Below, in pieces: positions 11,691 to 23,400 of a stretch of DNA of 64,000 bases (position 1 is its first letter; every line of letters begins with the position of its first letter). Position numbers and translations under genes: made by a program. Under the pieces are notes generated by a model. That model ran no database searches. It was not told the origin of the DNA and was given only the letters and a program-made list of their open reading frames with translations. The stretch lies in NCBI GenBank assembly GCA_015183035.1, contig JACZZP010000013.1, positions 806,001-870,000 of the forward strand, in the 5' to 3' direction. Source of the DNA: Meloidogyne chitwoodi (taxonomy: Eukaryota; Nematoda; Chromadorea; Rhabditida; Meloidogynidae).

Positions 11691-13244
11691 ATGGAGGAAC
11701 GTATCAGAAAAGAGCTTAACGGTACATTTTAACTATTTTATATTTAAAAATATTTTGAGAAATTTAAGTATCAAATTTTACTAATATTAAAATTTAATTA
11801 TAAATTTTAGGAAAAAAGCCACATGAGGTTCAGGATCTTCTTTTGGATAACTGCAAATCTACAAGCATTAATGGTCTAACAGATGAATTTACACAATTGA
11901 CAACACTTTCTCTTATCAATGTTGGACTTAATTCACTTGATGGTCTACCAAAGGTCTATTTCTTTTTAAACTTTTGTAATATGCTTTCGGGTGGAGTGAA
12001 CCTTTCGTTTTTTGATTATTGTCGGTTTTTTATGCCTATTTATTTTTGTGTGAGTTCGTCTGCAATGCTTTAGGCAAAAAGCCATCGCTTTTCGAAATTG
12101 GTTTTTGATCTTAAATACTATATTGAGCTTGAATATACAGTATTATCTTTATCCATAAAGTAAAATTTTGCAACGGGCAGCTAAAGATTTTCTAAATTTG
12201 TAGATGGATTATTTAATTTTTTTTGTTTCAGCTTCCTGCTTTACGTACAATTGATCTCAGTGACAATAAATTGTCTGGTGGATTGGATAAACTTGCGCAA
12301 AACTGTCCACGCCTTTATCACCTCAATTTATGCGCTAATAAAATTGAGGTAATTTTTTTTTATTTTTTATTTTTTAAAATGTTTTTAGGCAATCAAAATA
12401 CTTGAACCACTTAAAGACCTTCAAGAGTTGACAGCGTTAGATTTATTTGATTGTGGTGTAACGGTCTGTTTAGATTTGTTTTTTAAATTCTCTCTCACAA
12501 TTTAATTTAAGGAGCTTCCACAGTACCGCAAAGATGTGTTCACTCTTTTGCCACACATAAGATATTTGGATGGCTTTGATATAAATGATGGTAATTATTT
12601 TGAGATTTTTTTATATTTAACTTTTATTAACTTATCCTAGAAGAAGCAGACCTCTCAGATGAATATGAAGGCGCTGAAGATGCTGGAATTGGTGCTGAAG
12701 AAGGGTCTGTCGATGATGAGTTTGACAGCCATGACGAGGAGGAACTTGCCTATTTAAATTCTTCAAAGGTTGTTCAGGTTGTTTTACTATTAAATTTAAA
12801 AATAGATTATTTTAAAGGATGAGGACGAATCAGAAGATTACGTTGAGAAGATAAAATTAGTCACTGCTAATGGAGAGAAGAAAAACGGCGAATCGGCGGC
12901 TGTTAATGTTGCGAAGAATGCAGTTGGCGCTGATGATGTTAACAAAAATAACAATACAAGGGTATGTAGTTATTTTCCGTTATGCTGTTTAAAAGTCCGC
13001 ATTCTTATATGCGAGCGTATTTTTTTTCCTATAAAATTATGTAAAGATGTAAAAGGAAAAGATTGGAATTTCGTGGGAAAATATTACGAGTAAAAAGCTT
13101 TGATTTTGGGCTGTATAAAGGAAAACTGGATGTCCTTTTTTACATTATATGGATTAAATTTTTATTTTTTAGAAGCGCAAACTTGAAGATGTTTCTGGAG
13201 GAGCTGAAAATGCTGATGGTGGTGAGCCCAATACTAAAGTTTGA
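11691..13244 (+). CDS. ANP32 acidic leucine-rich nuclear phosphoprotein
   Basis: The start MEERIRKELN follows an acceptor at about 11645. Leucine-rich repeats are spread over short exons: VQDLLLDNCKSTSINGL, TQLTTLSLINVGLNSLDGLP, LPALRTIDLSDNKLSGGLDKL, PRLYHLNLCANKIE, LKDLQELTALDLFDCGVT. The LRR cap ELPQYRKDVFTLLPHIRYLD is diagnostic of ANP32. An acidic tail follows (EEADLSDEYEGAEDAG..., SVDDEFDSHDEEELAY, DEDESEDYVEK), with a basic KRKLED nuclear-localisation motif in the last exon and the end NTKV at 13244. The family are nuclear histone chaperones and phosphatase (PP2A) inhibitors. Introns are 40-250 bp. A possible alternative last exon lies at 15020-15079. Confidence 0.92.
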
Positions 13245-15019
13245 AAGCCAGAAATTGAAGAATAAAAGTAAAATAATAGCAAGGGGGCGGTAATCAAAAC
13301 ACTCATTAAACTAAAAATTTTGCAAAATAAATTTCTGGAAAAGACCAATTGACAAGATATATTAAAATTTGTTTATATGCAAAAATATTTTTATTTTTGC
13401 AAATGATTTATTGTTTTGTTTGGGATTTTCCGTTGATATTTTGCACATTATTTACTATATTTTTTAAAATATTTTTTTTTTGCGTTTTTATATTTTGTTT
13501 TACAATTTTCATTTTGTTATATTCTAAATTAAATACCACAATATCGGCTATAATTAAAATCTTTTGGCCAATTGGCAAAACAAAAAGTGATCATTTTTAT
13601 ATAAACTGAAGATTTCTTTATTGTCAATTTATGTACTAATTTAATTTTTATTTTAATGATCACTATTTAGAAACAAAAGTTAGGCACAATTAAAGTTTGA
13701 TTTGAACAATTTTATATTAAAATATATTTATTACTTGTGCTTCGACTTTTTACACCTTCAATCTCGACTAAATATAGACTACCGAATATAATTTAACGTA
13801 TAAAATGTGTTTTTTGTTTTATAATAAATTTAATAAGTGATTGCGTCGCTGCTATTTTTAATTCTTAAATTTTTACCAATTTAACATTATTATTTTTTAA
13901 AAATTTTGGTTTCTATTTGGATACTTTCAAAAATTGTGGAATTTTAATTAAAAAAAATAAAAATTTGCTACAATTCAATGTATTTTTTTTAAATATTTAT
14001 TTTTTAATACTCATTATTTACAGTTTCTTTCGTTTATCAGAATTTCTGACTATTCTGATTTTTGAACAATTTTTTTTCGTCAGTTATTATTTTGTTTATC
14101 AGAATTTCTGACTATTCTGATTTTTGAACAATTTTTTTTTTTTCGTCAGTTATTATTTCGTTTATCAGAATTTCTGACTATTCTGATTTTTGAACAATTT
14201 TTTTTCGTCAGTTATTATTTCGTTTATCAGAATTTCTGACTATTCTGATTTTTGAACAATTTTTTTTCGTCAGTTATTATTTCGTTTATCAGAATTTCTG
14301 ACTATTCTGATTTTTGAACAATTTTTTTTTTTTCGTCAGTTATTATTTCGTTTATCAGAATTTCTGACTATTCTGATTTTTGAACAATTTTTTTTCGTCA
14401 GTTATTATTTCGTTTATCAGAATTTCTGACTATTCTGATTTTTGAACAATTTTTTTTCGTCAGTTATTATTTTGTTTATCAGAATTTCTGACTATTCTGA
14501 TTTTTGAACAATTTTTTTTCGTCAGTTATTATTTCGTTTATCAGAATTTCTGACTATTCTGATTTTTGAACAATTTTTTTTTTTTCGTCAGTTATTATTT
14601 CGTTTATCAGAATTTCTGACTATTCTGATTTTTGAACTTTTTTTCGTCATCCATTCTCATCCGGAATTAATTTAGAATATTATGAAGGGTTCGTACCATG
14701 ATTCCTAAAACCATTCGGATCCGGCTTGGTGCCGAACATTAATAAAGCATTTCATTTTTTTGCAATTTTTATAAAATAATTAAAATAAATTAAAAACTTT
14801 ATTTTTACATTCATATTTTCTTTAATTATTAAATGTTTTGTTTGAGGTTAATTATTTATGTACATAAATTTATTAAATTTAGGTTTTGGATGATGGTATA
14901 AAATTAAAAAAAATATATCTTTTATTATTACCTTTATTTCTCTTCTCATTTTTATTCTTTTTTGAAGGTTTTTTTTTAATTTTTATTATGAAATAAATAA
15001 TATTTTTTAATTAATTTTA
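13245..15019. other. Intergenic stretch with minisatellite
   Basis: No gene recognised. The notable content is the 62/66-bp tandem array at 14031-14650. Just after it, 14690-14740 is less A/T-rich and has a short hairpin (TTCGG...CCGAA), which I cannot assign. Confidence 0.6.
14031..14650. repeat. Minisatellite, ten copies of a 62/66-bp unit
   Basis: Units start CGTTTATCAGAATTTCTGAC at 14031, 14093, 14159, 14221, 14283, 14349, 14411, 14473, 14535 and 14601. Steps are 62 bp or 66 bp, the difference being four extra T in a T-run. Each unit contains an 8-bp inverted repeat, ATCAGAAT with ATTCTGAT, around an 8-nt loop. Copies are near-identical apart from a C/T change in the units at 14093 and 14473. 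Confidence 0.95.
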
Positions 15020-15079
15020 GAAGGTGAAGAGAAAACTTTTCGAATTCGATGAACTCCTACCGTCAGATTATCTTGTATA
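15020..15079 (+). other. Orphan terminal-exon candidate
   Basis: After a TTTTAG acceptor the sequence reads KVKRKLFEFDELLPSDYLV and then a stop. It is less A/T-rich than its surroundings and looks coding. Its phase (0) would let it replace the last ANP32 exon, which starts KRKLED, but it lies about 1.8 kb downstream across a minisatellite. Alternatively it is the relic of another gene. Confidence 0.3.
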
Positions 15080-15090
15080 GAAAAAAGAGG

Positions 15091-16475
15091 ATGTTCATTT
15101 CAGGAAGTAAAAAGATTGAATTTTGTATTGTAGGAGATATGGGAGGTTTGTAAATTTAAAAAAAAGTAATTTATTTTAAAAGTTTTTGTTAGACTATTAT
15201 TTTTAAATCCAAAATTTCATTAAAAATTCAATATTAAATTATAATAATTACATATTTATAAAAAATTATTTTCTAGGCCTTCCTATTTACCCTTATTTTT
15301 CTTATGCTCAAAAAAGAGTAGCAGAAGCAATTGCCAAAGTAGTTAGTAAACAGGAAGAACCTCTTAATTTTGTTATTAATGTTGGAGATAATTTTTATTT
15401 TAATGGAGTTAATGATTTATTTGATTCACGGTTTGAGGATTCTTTTGAACAAATTTATGAAGATCCTAAACTTTTAGTTCCTTGGTTTACAATTGCTGGA
15501 AATCATGGTTTTCTTTCTTTAAAATTTTATTTTTAAATATTTAACTAAAATTTTCAGATCATTTGGGAAACATCTCTGCTCAGCTTGCTCACACAAATTT
15601 TAGTTCAAAATGGTATTTATTGTTAAATAAAATAACACATTAGAAATTTAAAAGTTTTTTTTAAAATAATTTAATAAAAATAAATTCAGGACATTCCCTC
15701 ATTTGTTTTACAAAATTAGAATTATTTTTGATTATCAAACAAATATAACTGAAGAAGAACAAAGCTCAAAACCTCCAATTGTTTTAGAAATTTTGATGTT
15801 GGATACAATTGTTCTTTGTGGAAATACTGAAGATGTTCAAGGCAAAAGTTTATTTAGTTGGTTATTTTCAACTAAAAAAGAACCTAATGGACAAGAACCT
15901 GAATATGAAGAACTTTCCAAAAGACAATGGAAATGGATTGAAAAACAATTGAAAAATTCAGAGTATTTTTTTATTTTTATAAGGAGAATATTAGGTTGTT
16001 TTGTTTGGCATATAAATCCGTTAAAAGATAAAATAAATTCCAATTTAGTGCTGATTATTTATTTGTTGCTGGTCATTATCCAATTTATTCAACATGTGAG
16101 CATGGAGGTTTTCAATGTCTTCAAAAATTAGATTTTCTTTTACATAGATTTGGAGTTAATGCTTATTTTTCTGGTCATAATCATAATTTACAACATATAA
16201 AAATAATAAAAGAAAATATTGATAAAAATGATGAAAAAGAAAAAACATTTGTTGATTATACATATTATATCTGGTGCAGTCTCTAGAACAGATAGAAGTG
16301 CAAAACATTTAAATGATATTCCAGAGGATTCTCTACTTTTTAGGTTAAATTAATTTTTTAAATTGATATTTTTTTCTATATTTTATTTAAAAGTTTACGG
16401 GTATTTGGGTGGTCAGTTTGTATTGGTACTAAACTGGTGGTACTGAACTGCCCTTCCGGCAAACTTGAGGTATAA
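15091..16475 (+). CDS. ACP5-like purple acid phosphatase, frameshifted
   Basis: Binuclear-metal phosphatase of the tartrate-resistant acid phosphatase (ACP5) type. Metal-ligand motifs appear in order: CIVGDMG, NVGDNFYFNGVND, AGNHDHLGN (split by an intron), VAGHYPIYSTCEHG and SGHNHNLQ. The C-terminal exon (from about 16394) gives GWSVCIGTKLVVLNCPSGKLEV, matching the end of the family. At about 16261 the frame breaks: FVDY is followed by four extra bases (ACAT) before IISGAVSRTDRS continues in another frame; no GT-AG intron repairs it. This may be an assembly error, a pseudogene or a variant. The usual signal peptide is not seen at the first ATG; an acceptor (TTTCAG) just inside suggests that an upstream exon may be missing. 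Most introns are 40-60 bp. Confidence 0.75.
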
Positions 16476-16534
16476 AAACAAAACATTTTATTCCAGTCTT
16501 CATTCCCTCATCACTAAAACGAATTCATTCAAGT

Positions 16535-17010
16535 ATGCAAAATCCACCAGGAATGCGTTTACGTAGGGGATTTGAGATTGTGAATGTGCCCCCTTCAGTA
16601 TTGGTGTATCCCCCTGCTATTTACTTGCCATTCAACAATGATCGAATTTCTCTCAGTCTGTTCAATACTCTTCCTGTATGCTTATTAATTTTTTCCCTTA
16701 TAAATCTATTTTTAATACAGGAGCAACGCTTCTGCTTCAAAATTAAAACTACAGCAATTGATAAATATCGTGTCGAACCGGTCTATGGGTTCATTGAGGG
16801 TGGTGGAAGTACTGAGATAGAAATAGTTCGTCGTGTGTTATTTAATTTTATTTTTTGATTCCATTTTTTTTACAGGCGTCCCATTCTTCTACTAAACGCC
16901 TAGAAGTTGTTCTTCTCAAAATAGATGATAGAGTTCAAGATCCTTCTACGCCATTCAAAGCGTGTTCTTCTCCGGTGTATGTACTAGCTGTTCCATTGAT
17001 TGGAAATTGA
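16535..17010 (+). CDS. MSP-domain protein
   Basis: Three exons encode MQNPPGMRLRRGF, then a major-sperm-protein fold: VPPSVLVYPPAIYLPFNN, LSLFNTLPEQRFCFKIKTT, DKYRVEPVYGFIEGGGSTEI, ending VLAVPLIGN. The FKIKTT and the proline/glycine turn after YRVEP are the hallmark of MSP domains, which in nematodes serve in sperm motility (MSP proper) or as VAP-like and MSP-domain-only cytoplasmic proteins. This divergent form is not classical MSP. The ATG lies 59 bp after the phosphatase stop, with a TATTCCAG acceptor at about 16496; the pair could be co-transcribed, but the sequence does not prove it. Confidence 0.8.
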
Positions 17011-17442
17011 TGTGAAGAAAATGTCTAAATTTCGATAAAAAAATGATAAAAATATTATTTCTATACGTATATTTATATATATATACTTGACAAAAGAATT
17101 CAACATAATGAATAAATAAAATGAGTCATTTTCATCGCATTTATTCATTCTCTTTTCATTCAAAACCACTCGTCCTTTACATTTAATAAATAAAAGTGAA
17201 AAGAAATTGTTGCTCTGTTGAAACATTCGAATGATTGAATGGATTAGAGTAACAAAAATCGACATAATTCTTTTTTTAATTTTATTTGTTCAATAAATTT
17301 GTTCTATAATTAAAAAGACTAAATACATAATAATGGTTAGTTAATACTTTTTTAATAAATAAATAAATTTGTAATGATTTTGTTTTTACCGACATTATTA
17401 TTTCTAATAGGTTTTTAAATTTTAAATAAAATAACATTAAAG
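17011..17442. other. Intergenic, possible 5' end of the myosin gene
   Basis: A/T-rich with no clear exon. An ATG immediately followed by a splice donor at 17333-17337 (ATG|GTTAGT) could be a one-codon first exon for the downstream myosin, since it is in phase with the acceptor at 17442. This is speculative. Confidence 0.35.
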
Positions 17443-20400
17443 CCTTCAATTCCTCACTGGCAAAAACGAAATGCATCTGCTGGAGTGGAGGATATGGTTT
17501 TACTTCGACAACTTAATGATGATGCGATTGTAGAAAATTTGCGTAAAAGACTTTCTGCTCGTTTGATTTTTGTGAATCTTTTTATTATTTTTGGTACTTG
17601 TACCCCTATCTTCCCCCCACCCTTTTTCAATGCCGCGCTTTTTTTTTATGCGCCGAAAAAATATTCTGGACTGCCTTGCTTGAAAGTGCCCCAAGAAAAC
17701 TTTGATGTGTAAAGGTGTGTGTATTTATAAATTAATAAAAAATAAATAAAAGAACAGAAATTAAAAAGGAGGCATAAATGTGAACCATTCCAAAAATTTT
17801 CTTAATCCCGCAGATCCTGATATTCACACACAAAACATTGAGCAACTTTGGAGATCAGCCAAAAGAAGAAACAAAATACAATGCGGGACCCATCACCATC
17901 ATCTTCGTGGATATATTGATGAATTTTTGTTCCGTCGCTCGTCCAATATCAACAACAATTCTGTTTTTGATGATATTTTGAATGGGATTAACAATTTTAT
18001 GCCTCCTTTTTAATTTCTGTTGTTTTGTTTTCTTTTTTTTATTAATTTATAAATGTATTAGAGATCGGACTGGATCTGGATCCAGACCTGGATTTTTCCT
18101 GGATCCAGAGTCCAGATCCAGGCATTTTTTAGGAATTCTGGATTTTTTCTGGATCTGGATTTTTCCTGGACTCCAGGTCCAGACTCTGGTCCAGGTCGAT
18201 AAATTAAATCCAGAGTCCAGATCCAGGTCCAGAGCCATTTTTGACCTGGATTTCCTGGAGTAAATTTTGTTCAAAAGTTAAAATGGAAATTGAAAATTAA
18301 GAGGAAAATGAAGGATTTATCTATAATTAAATTGTACGCACTCCTAAACAAGTATGGTTGAGTGGTTAGTGTATTAGTCTAGGATCTGACTTGGCGTAGG
18401 TTCGATTCCTATGTTATTTACAATGTATCTTTACGACTTTAATCATTGTTAAATTGTTTTTTATTTATTTTTCTTTCGTTTTGAAAAATTTTAAATCTAT
18501 TATAAAAATATAAGTTCTATATTTTTGATTGCGACGCTAAAAACGGCGAATTTTTTGAAATTATGTTCAATAATTTTTCAAAATTTTCGTCTGCGGAGAT
18601 AAAAAAGTCTAATTTTCGACAATAGAGGTTTAAAAAATTTTGAAATTTTTTGCCTGCGGCGCTAAAAAAAGGAAATTTGTTTGTATTAGTGAAGTAAAAA
18701 ATTTTCATCAATGGCACTAAAAAGAGGAATTTTTAGCAATTTAGCAACAGAAGTATAAACTTTTAGAAATTTGTGTTCTTACGGTTTACGGTGTTAAATT
18801 ATGATTAAGATAACGAGTTACAGTACATTTCTCTTACGGTGAATCCCAATCGAATGGTACCACTCTATTGGGGCGAAAATTCTATAAATTTCTATAAATT
18901 TTTCCATTTTCATAGGTCTATATATAGGTTCATAGACTTAATTGCATCAAAAGAGTGATACCATTCGACTCAGCTCATCGAAACGAATCGAATAGTAATA
19001 TTTTAATGATAATATTTCATGTTTTCTTATATTTTAAAAATTTAAAAAAAAATCCAGATCCAGGTCTGGATCCAGGTAAAAAAAAACCTGGATTTTTTCT
19101 GGATCTGGATTTTTCCTTGACTCCAGGTCCAGAGTCTGGTCCAGGTCAATAAATAAAATCCAGATCCAGAATCCAGATCAAGGATTTTTTAAAATTCCGA
19201 TCTCTAAAATGTATACATATTTACACATCAAAATTTTCTTGGGGCACTTTCAAGCAAGGCAGTCCAGAATATTTTTTCGGCGCATAAAAAAAAAGCGCGG
19301 CATTGAAAAAGGGTGGGGGGAAGATAGGGGTACAAGTACCTTATTTTTAATTTTTGTAAAATATTTTAAGACATATATTGGTCCTGTCCTTATTAGTGTT
19401 AATCCTTTTGCTGATGTACAAAAATTTGGAGAGTCGGAAATGGAACAATACCAAGGTTTTTTTAATTTAATTTATCCTTGATTTTTAATTATTTTTTTCT
19501 TAGGCGCAGCACAATACGAGAATCCACCTCATATTTTTGCATTAGCAGACTCAATGTTTCGTAATCTTATGATTGACCGTGAACAACAATGTGTTATAAT
19601 TTCTGGTGAAAGTGGTGCTGGTAAAACTGTTGTAGCAAAACATATTGTATTTTTAAAATAAATCTTTGAAAAGATAAACTTTAATTTTAGATGTCTTATT
19701 TGGCACATTCATCTGGTGGTGGTCAACGTGTACAACGTTTAAAAGAAACTATATTAAAAACAAATCCTTTATTAGAAGCATTTGGCAATGCAGCCACTAT
19801 GCGAAATTGGAATAGCAGCAGGTTTTTCTTTAAACTTGTTTTGTAATTAATTTGTTTAGCAATTATTTTTCTTAAATTTTTTAAATTTATATATTTTTAA
19901 AGATTTGGAAAATATGTTGAAATAGTCTTTAGCATTGGTGGAGAACCTTTAGGAGGTAGAATTTCTTCATTTTTACTTGAAAAATCTCGTGTCGCTCAAA
20001 CTGCTCGCGGAGAACGAAATTTTCATATTTTTTACCAATTACTTGAGGGAGCTGATAAAGAATTAAGAAAATCATTTGGATTGGTTAAAGCTACAAATTA
20101 TAATTATTTGAATTGTTCTGAATGTTATGATGCTGAAAATACTAATGATGAACGTTCCTTTAGTGAAACTAAAGTATTAAATATATAAAAATATATTAAT
20201 TTTTAAAAGATTTTAGAATTATATTTGCTTATTTCCAATTACATAAATAAAAAAATTAAAATTTAAGGATGCAATGTCTGCAATTGGTTTAGATGAAAAT
20301 ACACAAATTCAATGTTTGTCTGTTGTGGCTGCCACACTTCATATTGGTAATATTACGTTTGTGGAGTCTGACGGTGATAGTTTTGCTACAATTGCTGATG

Positions 20401-23400
20401 AACAATGTATTTTTTAAATTTTATTACCAATACTCTTTTTTAATTCTAATTATTTACAGATTTAAAATTTCCTGCACATCTTTTAGGGATAACACCAGAA
20501 GCAATAAAGGTTTTTTTTAATGAAAAAGGACTAATTTAATAATAATAAATTTAGGAAAATCTTACTCGTCGTCAACTTCAATCCAAATGGGGTGCAAATA
20601 TTGAACATGTTGAGGTTAGACACAACAAAGAACAGGTATTTTTAATTTTTGATTTAAATATATCATTTATTTTTTTAATTTATTTTAAGTCAGCATATAC
20701 ACGAAATGCATGGGCTAAAGCACTTTACGCTAAACTTTTTGAATTTTTAGGTTTTTTATTATTTATTTTTTTTAAATTTAATTTTAAATGTTTTTAGTTA
20801 CTTCTGTTAATCGAGCATTAAATATTGATGCACGCCGTCATTCTTTAAATTTATCAATTGGTGTATTGGACATTTACGGATTTGAAGTTTTTGAGTGGAA
20901 TGGATTTGAACAATTTTGGTTATTTTTTATTTTAAATTTTTTAAAAATATTTTAGTATTAATTTTGTAAATGAAAAACTTCAACAAATTTTTATTGAATT
21001 AACATTAAAAGCGGAACAGGAAGAATATATGTCTGAAGGAATAAAATGGACGCCTGTTGAATTTTTTAATAATAAAGTTGTTTGTGATTTAATTGAAGCA
21101 AAAAGACCACCTGGTTTTAATTTTAATTATTTTTTACATATTTTATTGTTTATTTAGGTATAATGCCAATTCTTGACGATGTTTGTGCCCAAATTCATGG
21201 ACAAAGTGACGGTGTAGATATTTTATTATTAAATAAATTGAGAAAACAATTACTTGGTAATGAACATTTTCGGCCAGGCTCTGATGCCTTTTTGGTTCGT
21301 CATTATGCAGGAGAAGTTCTTTATCAAGTTGAAGGTTTTTGTGACAGAAATCGTGACATTTTACATTCTGATTTGGTTCAATTAATGTTAGGAAGTAATA
21401 AGTAAATAAATAATTTTTTTAATTCTCTTTTTTTATTTTTTTAAATAATTATTAGCTCATTTATACGTCAACTATTTGAAGGTTGTATTCCAGCAGATCC
21501 AAATAAAAAACCGACAAGTGCTTCTTCAAAAATCAGAGTATTTTAAAAGTTTTTTTTAATTATTTTTAAAATTTAATTTTAGAGTCAAGCCAATCATTTA
21601 ATGGAATCTTTAATGTGTTGTGTGCCTCATTATGTGCGTTGTATTAAACCAAATGAAAGAAAACGAGCACTTGATTTTGATGAAGAGAGGTTTTTTATTT
21701 TTAGATATTTTTTGACTTATTGATCTTTTAGGTTAGAATAGAGGAAAAGTTTATTTAAAAAAAATTTTGAAATTTTAAAAAGAGTTTTGCATCAAGTTCG
21801 TTATCTTGGTCTTCGTGAAAACATTCGCGTTCGCCGTGCTGGATTTGCCTATAGACGAACTTTTGAACGTTTTATTTGGAGATATTCAATAATATGTAAT
21901 GGAACAGAAAACAATAAAAAATTGAAAAAGTTTAATTTTTTAATATAATTTATTTATTAAAAAACAGTAAAGATCCTCGTTATGATTGTGAAATTATTTG
22001 TGAAGCTGCTCAAATATCTCCCGAAGAGTTTTGTCTTGGAAATACTAAAATATTTATTAGAAGTCCTGATTCATTATTTCTTTTGGAAGAAGCGAGAGAA
22101 AGACGTTTTGATGCTTTTGCTAGAATAATACAAAGAATATTTAAAAGATTTGCTGCAAAACGAAATTTAAAAAAACAAAAAGTTTTACAAATTTTAATTA
22201 TTCTAATTACTAAAAAAAATTTTAGGATGAGGCAAGTGAAATTTACCGTGGTTTAAAAGAAAGAAATCGGCATTCACTAGAGCGTCGTTTTGTTGGAGGT
22301 TATTTATTATTAAATTATTTTTAATTTTTATTTAAAAAAAATAGATTATATTGGCTTAGATCAACGGCCAGGACTTCAAGCAATTGCTGGTGGTCGACGT
22401 GAACGAATTTTCTTTGCTGCAACTGTTACAAAATATGATAGACGTTTTAGAGTTTTTTTAATATTTAATAATTAATATTATTTTTTAAAATTTAGTTAAC
22501 AAGAACAGACCTTTTATTGACTGGAAAGGCAATTTTTCTTGTCGGTAGAGAATCTTTAAAAACAGGAACAAATGCAGGGAAAATGATAGAAGCACTAAAA
22601 AGGTATAATAAAACAAAATTTAAATTAATTAAATTTTTATAGAAAAATTCCTTTTTCTTCATTAAATGCTATTTTGGTTAGCTCATTTCAAGATGATTTT
22701 TTATTATTAGTTGTTAACTCTGAATATTCAAGTCTTTTGGAAACACCTCTTAAAACTGAATTTTTAGCTGCTTTAAAGTAATTTAATCAAAAAAATTATT
22801 TTTTTTTTAAATTATTTTTTCAGTAAACGCTTAAAAGATAATTGTCCTAATATATCTTCTCTTCCATTACAAATCACAGATAAATTTACTGTTCAATTAA
22901 AACAATTACGTCCATCAATATTACCAACTTCTTTTCCAAAAGCAGCTGTATCTTTATTTACTGGTGGTAATGAAAGAATTGTTCAATTTAAAAAAGAAAA
23001 AGTTTAGAAAATTAAAAAAAATATATATTTTATTTATTTTTTATGAAAAGCAAGGAGAAGGACCTCGAACTGTTTTGGTTCCAAATGGAAAAATACTTAA
23101 TATTTTGGTTTCAGATAATTCATTGCCTGCTAATAGTAGTAATATTAAATAGAGCTTTTCTGTATTCCGGGATTACTAATTCTCTTCAGAGCCCCAGTAA
23201 TAAAGGCCACTCTCTCGTTGATAAAGACGCAGGAATTGTGTACAGTTCTGGAAAAGAGCAGGTCATTTGACGTTTCTCTGACCTCAACTATCCACTGCTC
23301 AGTTTTTCTGCGTCTTTATCAACGAGAGAGTGGCCTTTATTACAAGAGCTCTGAAGAGAATTATGTAATCCCGGAATACAGAAAAGTGTACAACTCTAAT

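Larger units (their letters stand above)
18059..19206. mobile_element. Nested hAT-like non-autonomous element
   Basis: The termini are TAGAGATCGGA (18059-18069) and its reverse complement (19196-19206), flanked by identical AAATGTAT 8-mers (18051-18058 and 19207-19214). The 8-bp duplication and a short TAGAG-type terminus suggest the hAT superfamily. No transposase is inside. Both ends carry dense repeats of CTGGATC/GATCCAG words (about 18066-18260 and 19052-19190), in mirrored arrangement. The middle contains a tRNA-like segment, a degenerate 60-bp tandem and a small inverted repeat. It is inserted in the Merlin element, so it is younger than that one. Confidence 0.8.
17593..19340 (+). mobile_element. 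Merlin-family DNA transposon, deleted
   Basis: Long near-perfect inverted repeats of about 120 bp start GGTACTTGTACCCCTATC at 17593 and end with the reverse complement at 19340. Both flanks carry TTATTTTT (17585-17592 and 19341-19348), an 8-bp duplication. The interior keeps a C-terminal transposase fragment of the Merlin/IS1016 (DDE_Tnp_IS1595) kind at 17765-18013 and a second element nested at 18059-19206. GG termini, 8-bp duplication and transposase type all fit Merlin. It lies wholly in a myosin intron (17572-19370), leaving both splice sites intact. Confidence 0.9.

Noticed and set aside
14031..14650. Regularly spaced repeats resembling a CRISPR array
   Set aside because: The whole unit repeats, there are no unique spacers, and the surroundings are eukaryotic genes; it is a minisatellite.
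17982..18274. Overlapping frames on both strands rich in DPGLDPD/SRSR words
   Set aside because: They come from reading CTGGATC/GATCCAG repeats of the hAT-like element; not proteins.
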